A DNA stretch of 52,150 nt from an uncultured Bacilli bacterium. GTDB taxonomy: Bacteria; Bacillota_I; Bacilli_A; RF39; UBA660. How positions within the stretch are numbered: the first letter of the stretch is position 1; the number at the start of each line of letters is the position of its first letter. The stretch is from positions 1-52,150 of the forward strand of contig CANRJV010000003.1 of assembly GCA_947631045.1 (NCBI GenBank), read 5' to 3'. The notes under the pieces are model-generated. The model was not told the DNA's origin and searched no databases. It saw only the letters and a program-made list of their open reading frames with translations. The position numbers and the translations under genes are program-made. This document shows positions 48,362 through 52,150 of this stretch, piece after piece.

Positions 48362-49999
48362 TTGAGTAAAATTAAAATTTTTGGCTTGGGCGGTCTTGCA
48401 GAAAATGGTAAGAACTGCTATGTAGTAGAAATTGATGATAGCCTTTTTGTTTTTGATTGTGGTTTAAAATATGCTAATTCTAATCTTTTAGGTATTGATT
48501 ATATTATGCCAGATTTTAGTTATCTTGCTAAAAACAAAAAAAGAATTAAAGGAATATTTATAACTCATGGTCATAGTGAAAATATGGGAAGTGCTCCAGA
48601 TCTTGTAAAACTACTTCCTAACGTTAAAATTTTTGCCACGAAGTTTACGAAATTTGTTTTAGAAGAATATGGGGTTAATAGTAAAAATATTATTGAGATT
48701 AGACCACACAGAAAAATTAACTTTGATAATAATGTTTCCATCTTTCCAATTTCAGTATCCCATAGTATTCCTGATGCTTTAATGTATGTCATTAATTCTA
48801 GTGATGGAGCAATTTGTTATACTGGTGATTTTGTAATTGACCCCACGATGTTAGGCCATTATGATATGGATTTAGGAAAAATTGCTTATGTTGGTAAACA
48901 AGGTGTTTTATGTATGATGTGTGAATCATCATTCTCGGAGAAAAAAGGTCATACTTCTCCTAATCATCGTTTAGAAGATTACTTTAAGGATTTATTAAAG
49001 CATAATGAAAAAAGAGTTATTTTTTCCATTCTTCCTTATCACTTATATACTATTAATGACATTTTTAATGCGGCCAAGAATATGCATCGGAAAATAATTA
49101 TTATGGGTAAAAAACTTCAAAACGTCGTTAATTTTTCCATTAAAGAAAAATATTTAGAAGTAGAAGAAGATATAATTGGCGATTTAACAAATATTGATGA
49201 TGAAAATGCCATTCTTTTAATTAGTGATGAAAGAGCTAATCCCTATGCTAATGTGAGTAAATTATTACATGGCTATGATAAATTTATTACTTTAAAAAAT
49301 ACTGACACCATTGTTTTTGCTGAGCCAAGATATGATAGTAATGAAAAAACTTTAGTTAAGTTAGAAAATGAATTAGCGAAATTTGGTTGTAATATTGTTA
49401 ATATTCCTAATGATAAAATTATTTTACATCATCCATCTAGTGAAGATTTAATGTTAATGATAAAACTCGTCCAACCAAAATATTATATGCCGGTTAAAGG
49501 TGAATATCGTTATATGGTTAACAATGCTAATTTAGCTAGTCGTCTGGGTATTGCAGCTGATAATATTATTCTAAAGCAAAATGGTGATGTGGTAACTTTT
49601 GAAGATGGTAAATTAATTCAAAATGGCGAAATGATTAAAGTTAATGATGTTTTAATCGATGGTATTTCTAATGAAGATGTTGGTGAACTTGTTATCAAAG
49701 ACCGGGAAATGTTATCAGAAAATGGAATTGTTTTAATCAGTGCCACCATATCTAAAAAAGATAAAATTATGTTAGTGGGACCAGAAGTTACCTCAAGAGG
49801 TTTTATTTATGTTAAAGATTCCACTTCTTTAATTGATGAAATAAAACAAATTTGTGAAAAAATTATTAATCGCAATATTACGCCAACATATGTTGATTAT
49901 AATAAAATTAAAGTTGAAATAAGAGAAGAATTAAGCAATTATTTATATGAAGAAACTGAATGTAAGCCGATGATAATTGCGGTTGTTCAAGAAGTATAA
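48362..49999 (+). CDS. RNase J family protein with altered active-site motifs (J2-like)
   Basis: The protein has 545 residues with RNase J architecture: metallo-beta-lactamase and beta-CASP domains followed by the C-terminal domain. The start SKIKIFGLGGLAENGKNCYVVEIDD and LGIDYIMPDF are typical. The metal motif usually H-x-H-x-D-H reads HGHSEN, so Asp is Glu and the last His is Asn. TGDFVIDP keeps its Asp. The beta-CASP motif usually H-x-S-G-H-A reads HHPSSEDLM before KPVKGEYR-type PVKGEYRYM. This fits the weakly active or structural RNase J2 partner of J1. The start is TTG at 48362 with GAGTG upstream, as the next upstream GTG overlaps the site. Confidence 0.87.
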   Translation: MSKIKIFGLGGLAENGKNCYVVEIDDSLFVFDCGLKYANSNLLGIDYIMPDFSYLAKNKKRIKGIFITHGHSENMGSAPDLVKLLPNVKIFATKFTKFVLEEYGVNSKNIIEIRPHRKINFDNNVSIFPISVSHSIPDALMYVINSSDGAICYTGDFVIDPTMLGHYDMDLGKIAYVGKQGVLCMMCESSFSEKKGHTSPNHRLEDYFKDLLKHNEKRVIFSILPYHLYTINDIFNAAKNMHRKIIIMGKKLQNVVNFSIKEKYLEVEEDIIGDLTNIDDENAILLISDERANPYANVSKLLHGYDKFITLKNTDTIVFAEPRYDSNEKTLVKLENELAKFGCNIVNIPNDKIILHHPSSEDLMLMIKLVQPKYYMPVKGEYRYMVNNANLASRLGIAADNIILKQNGDVVTFEDGKLIQNGEMIKVNDVLIDGISNEDVGELVIKDREMLSENGIVLISATISKKDKIMLVGPEVTSRGFIYVKDSTSLIDEIKQICEKIINRNITPTYVDYNKIKVEIREELSNYLYEETECKPMIIAVVQEV

Positions 50000-50009
50000 T
50001 TTAAAAATT

Positions 50010-50040
50010 ATCACCCATAATAAAAGTGGGTGATTTATTT
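50010..50040 (+). terminator. Hairpin between the RNase J gene and the next gene
   Basis: A perfect 8-bp stem ATCACCCA/TGGGTGAT with a 9-base loop, followed by TTATTTT. It could end RNase J transcripts. Its 3' arm contains the GGGTGAT ribosome binding site of the gene starting at 50040, so it can also hide that site. Confidence 0.6.
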
Positions 50041-50480
50041 TGAAAAAGAATATGAGTGAAGAAGTAGAATTTTTAAATTACATTTATAAAAATGCCGAGA
50101 TGGGTGTTATTGGTATTGATGACATTATTACGAAAGTAAAGAATGAAAAATTTGAAAAACTACTGCATGCTGAAAGAGATGAGTATGAAGAAATCTGTAG
50201 AGAAGCCGAAGGCATTTTAAAAAAATATGGAAAAGAAAATGAAGAAGTTGGGAAAATGGCTAAAATGAGCACGAAGATGATGGTCGATTGGTCTTTAATG
50301 AAAGATGATAGTGATCAAACTATTGCTAAAATGATGATGGAAGGGTCTAATAAAGGAGTTATTGAAATAACCGAAAAGATTAATGCATATAATAATACTG
50401 ATGCCGAAATAATTGTTTTAGCTACTAAATTAAAAAGTACCTTAGAAAAAAATATTGACGATTTAAAAAAATATTTATAG
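50040..50480 (+). CDS. Small helical (ferritin-like bundle) protein, unknown
   Basis: The protein of 146 residues is predicted all-helical with about four helices: EEVEFLNYIYKNAEMGVIGIDDI, FEKLLHAERDEYEEICREAEGILKKY, a Met-rich stretch (MAKMSTKMMVDWSLMKD, KMMMEGSNKGVIEI), and ATKLKSTLEKNIDDLKKYL. It resembles small conserved Firmicutes proteins of DUF2383-like four-helix form, from memory. The start is TTG 50040, 6 bases after GGGTGAT; the ATG at 50052 is too far away. It lies 40 bases after the RNase J stop. The IS element begins 38 bases after its stop. Confidence 0.65.
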   Translation: MKKNMSEEVEFLNYIYKNAEMGVIGIDDIITKVKNEKFEKLLHAERDEYEEICREAEGILKKYGKENEEVGKMAKMSTKMMVDWSLMKDDSDQTIAKMMMEGSNKGVIEITEKINAYNNTDAEIIVLATKLKSTLEKNIDDLKKYL

Positions 50481-50509
50481 AGTTAATCTAACCAATAATA
50501 TAATCAAAA

Positions 50510-50518
50510 TTTTTTATG
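50510..50518. repeat. Target-site duplication, left copy
   Basis: TTTTTTATG, identical to 52060-52068 on the other side of the IS. Confidence 0.8.
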
Positions 50519-50537
50519 CAGTTTTAAGGAGTGAAAA
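50519..50537 (+). repeat. IS left inverted repeat
   Basis: It matches the reverse complement of 52041-52059 at 18 of 19 positions; the fourth base differs (T here, C there). Confidence 0.88.
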
Positions 50538-50560
50538 ATAAAAGTCGCTCCTTTTTAAGT
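50526..50560. terminator. Terminator-like hairpin inside the IS left end
   Basis: AAGGAGTGA pairs with TCGCTCCTT (one G-U), followed by a T-run on the + strand. This would shield the element from outside transcription and end the 50040 transcript. Confidence 0.6.
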
Positions 50561-50687
50561 AAAATAAATGAAAAAAAAGAAAAAAATAAAAATTTTTTCG
50601 CAAAATAATAAAATAAAGGCAAAAGAAAGAAAATCTGTAAAACCACCTAAAAACCAGAATAAAACCATTTTCAAAATAAGAAAAATA

Positions 50688-51986
50688 TCATATAATTAAA
50701 TTGTCAAATCTTAATTGAAAGTTTTTACTTTCTACAAGGTTGATTGGAATAGAAATAAGTTCGTTGATAATCGTGAAACTTATTTCTTTTATTTTGCCTT
50801 GAAGGAATTGGACAATCTTAGAACCTAAGTCCAGTAATTGTCTAATAGTATGAGCAAATTGGATAAATAGATAATGAGCTTTCATAGCATTATAATTTAA
50901 AGAATACATGTGAGTAATATCAAAATAAATATTTTTTTGATTATTGAACCCTTGATTTTCAATTTTCCAACGTCTGCGACCTAATTCAATAATTTCTTTA
51001 ATATTATTGTCATTAATAGGAATGTTAGTTATATAAGTAAAAATTTTATCTTTCTCATTGGGAGGGGATTTTTCAATATATCTAACAATATTAAAGATAC
51101 ATTTGTTATATTTATAATCCTTGACCAAGTAATAATCATCATATTTAGAACCCTTGTCAATAGAAATAATACCATCAAAATCTTGATTAACAGTTTTTAA
51201 TTTATCTGATTTTAAGCGAAAGATATAATCCCATTTGTTATCTAAACAAAGTTTAATAAAAGGAGCAGAGGCATAAAGGGCATCAGCAGTAATGATAAAG
51301 TTTAGTTTAGGGAAGTTCTTTTTAATTCTAGGGGCCATTCTTTTAAAGGCATTCATTTCACAATCTTGTTTTTTTAAATTAATAACTGAAGGATTTGGAT
51401 TTTCAATAAACTCTGAATCAAGAGAAATAACAAAAGAATCAAAAACAAGCTTAGCTTCCAAAACGTTATGTTCATAAGTTTTAGAACCATCACTATGTTG
51501 TTTAACAATACAATGATCACAATGTTGATAATTAAAAGTAACAAGACCAGTACCATCGATAAGAATTTGAAATTTACCATTATATCTAAATTTATCAAAC
51601 ATTTTAGAACGAATTAAAGCATAAACAATATATTTTTGAATTTTTCTTAATTCATCGATATTTAAATCATCAAAAACATCATTAATAGTATCATAATGAG
51701 GTAAATCAGATAAATCTTCATTAATAATTTTAGATAAATTATTAATAGAATTATCATTATTAAATTTATTTGTCATAGAGTTCATAGAAGTAATACCACA
51801 AAGTAAAGCAAAGAGACGAGTAACACAAACCGCTTTCATACTATAAGTTATTTTGCCTTGTTGTCTTACATCGGTAAGATTATCAAACATAATAAAAAGT
51901 CGTGGTAAGTACTTATCAATAATGTTATACAAAGTACATACCAACGACTTATCTTTTTTTAATTCTCTTTTTTCTTTTCTTGTCAT
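50688..51986 (-). CDS. DDE transposase of the insertion sequence
   Basis: The protein of 432 residues has an RNase H-like DDE core of the IS4-type (DDE_Tnp_1): first Asp in FQILIDGTGLVTF, second Asp in FIITADALYASAPFI, and Glu in RRRWKIENQGFNNQKN, where the Trp-x-Ile-Glu-Asn block resembles the Y-R-E-K region. The N-terminal 110 residues include YSMKAVCVTRLFALLCGI and DLPHYDTINDVFDDL. A putative zinc-like cluster HCDHC lies near 160-170. The frame is intact with no frameshift. GGTGG lies upstream, with ATG 51986 or an in-frame TTG just before it as start. Confidence 0.9.
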   Translation of the reverse strand: MTRKEKRELKKDKSLVCTLYNIIDKYLPRLFIMFDNLTDVRQQGKITYSMKAVCVTRLFALLCGITSMNSMTNKFNNDNSINNLSKIINEDLSDLPHYDTINDVFDDLNIDELRKIQKYIVYALIRSKMFDKFRYNGKFQILIDGTGLVTFNYQHCDHCIVKQHSDGSKTYEHNVLEAKLVFDSFVISLDSEFIENPNPSVINLKKQDCEMNAFKRMAPRIKKNFPKLNFIITADALYASAPFIKLCLDNKWDYIFRLKSDKLKTVNQDFDGIISIDKGSKYDDYYLVKDYKYNKCIFNIVRYIEKSPPNEKDKIFTYITNIPINDNNIKEIIELGRRRWKIENQGFNNQKNIYFDITHMYSLNYNAMKAHYLFIQFAHTIRQLLDLGSKIVQFLQGKIKEISFTIINELISIPINLVESKNFQLRFDNLII

Positions 51987-52040
51987 CAAATTAATCAACC
52001 ACCTTTTCTATATTATACCAAATTCGGTGATTGCGAAAAA

Positions 52041-52059
52041 TTTTCACTCCTTAAAGCTG
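52041..52059 (-). repeat. IS right inverted repeat
   Basis: Outer end of the IS; see the left repeat. Confidence 0.88.
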
Positions 52060-52068
52060 TTTTTTATG
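52060..52068. repeat. Target-site duplication, right copy
   Basis: TTTTTTATG, same as 50510-50518. Confidence 0.8.
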
Positions 52069-52086
52069 CTTTTTTTGTGACTTTTA

Positions 52087-52136
52087 AATGAAAATGTCCT
52101 AATTTTAAATAAGTATTTTTTAGTAAAAATGTCCTA
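52087..52136. repeat. Pair of 11-base direct repeats at the window edge
   Basis: AAAATGTCCTA occurs twice, about 35 bases apart, within A/T-rich sequence. Multiple short repeats like this occur at the ends of some IS21-type elements, so another mobile element may begin beyond the edge. This is a weak inference. Confidence 0.35.
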
Positions 52137-52150
52137 TTAAAAAATAATGG

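Larger units (their letters stand above)
50519..52059. mobile_element. Complete insertion sequence, about 1541 bp, DDE (IS4-like) type
   Basis: The element is bounded by 19-bp inverted repeats (50519-50537 and 52041-52059, 18 of 19 matching) beginning CAG and ending GGAGTGAAAA. The flanking 9-bp duplication TTTTTTATG marks a simple insertion into the intergenic region after the 50040 gene. It contains one transposase gene on the - strand and a terminator-like hairpin inside the left end. The intact gene and ends suggest it is recent and may still be active. Subfamily is not settled. Confidence 0.88.

Noticed and set aside
1..52150. Use of TGA as Trp (Mycoplasma-type code)
   Set aside because: TGA ends several genes at the expected place, for example 598-600 and the ATGA overlaps at 17927 and 27749, and Trp is encoded by TGG throughout.
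1..52150. tRNA, rRNA or CRISPR features
   Set aside because: I found no T-loop-like or rRNA-like segments and no regularly spaced repeats.

Overview
The window is AT-rich DNA of a low-GC Gram-positive bacterium. The evidence is an LTA synthase, class B-type sortase, FemAB-type transferase, LCP protein, RNase J, strong GGAGG/GGTGA ribosome binding sites and a Cse60-like peptide. TGA ends several genes (for example 598-600 and the ATGA junctions at 17927-17930 and 27749-27752), so the standard bacterial code applies rather than the Mycoplasma code. The gene set (PFOR, solitary SufB, Cse60, T4SS-like locus) fits an uncultured gut member of Bacilli near the RF39/Erysipelotrichia-Mollicutes border. 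That placement is inference. No rRNA, tRNA or CRISPR array was found, and no gene-free stretch exceeds about 300 bases.

Layout. 1-4.4 kb: a damaged cell-wall amidase, a DinD-like gene, then a tight Abi_2/HtrA/RDD operon. 4.4-12.8 kb: argS, a sortase, a FemAB-type transferase, a DUF308 membrane protein, enolase, a small XRE regulator, and a two-gene operon of anchored secreted proteins behind a strong promoter and a palindrome. 12.9-18.6 kb: pyruvate:ferredoxin oxidoreductase, a HipA/CtkA-like kinase, a metallophosphoesterase with eroded active-site motifs, and a CPBP protease. 18.7-23.2 kb: an envelope operon (LtaS, an anchored unknown, LCP with PASTA). 23.3-31.6 kb: an Rpn nuclease, a two-component system, a glycosyltransferase operon (DUF6020, GT2, GtrA), a CBS/DRTGG pyrophosphatase and a Cse60-like peptide. 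31.6-33.7 kb: two tandem DUF1016/YhcG-type nucleases.

33.7-43.5 kb holds the most unusual block, a type IV secretion-like locus. One arm (-) encodes a long TrbL/VirB6-like protein and two small membrane proteins. The other arm (+) encodes three exported Cys-rich proteins with a shared VirB2/TrbC-like C-terminal membrane domain, a PrgI-like protein, and a VirB4 ATPase split into two genes. No relaxase, coupling protein, cell-wall hydrolase or integrase is present in the window, and the neighbours are housekeeping genes. It may therefore be a resident envelope export or uptake machine rather than a mobile element.

43.5-50.5 kb: a MraZ/AbrB-like protein, a tail-anchored unknown, SufB, a short SSB, a deacetylase-like anchored protein, an unknown protein, an RNase J with altered catalytic motifs (J2-like) and a small helical protein. 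50.5-52.07 kb: a complete insertion sequence with 19-bp inverted repeats and a 9-bp target duplication. Most promoters are compact, with the -10 box only 20-30 bp before the start codon. Several nuclease genes and the MraZ-like gene carry a CCTC/GAGG hairpin over their ribosome binding site.
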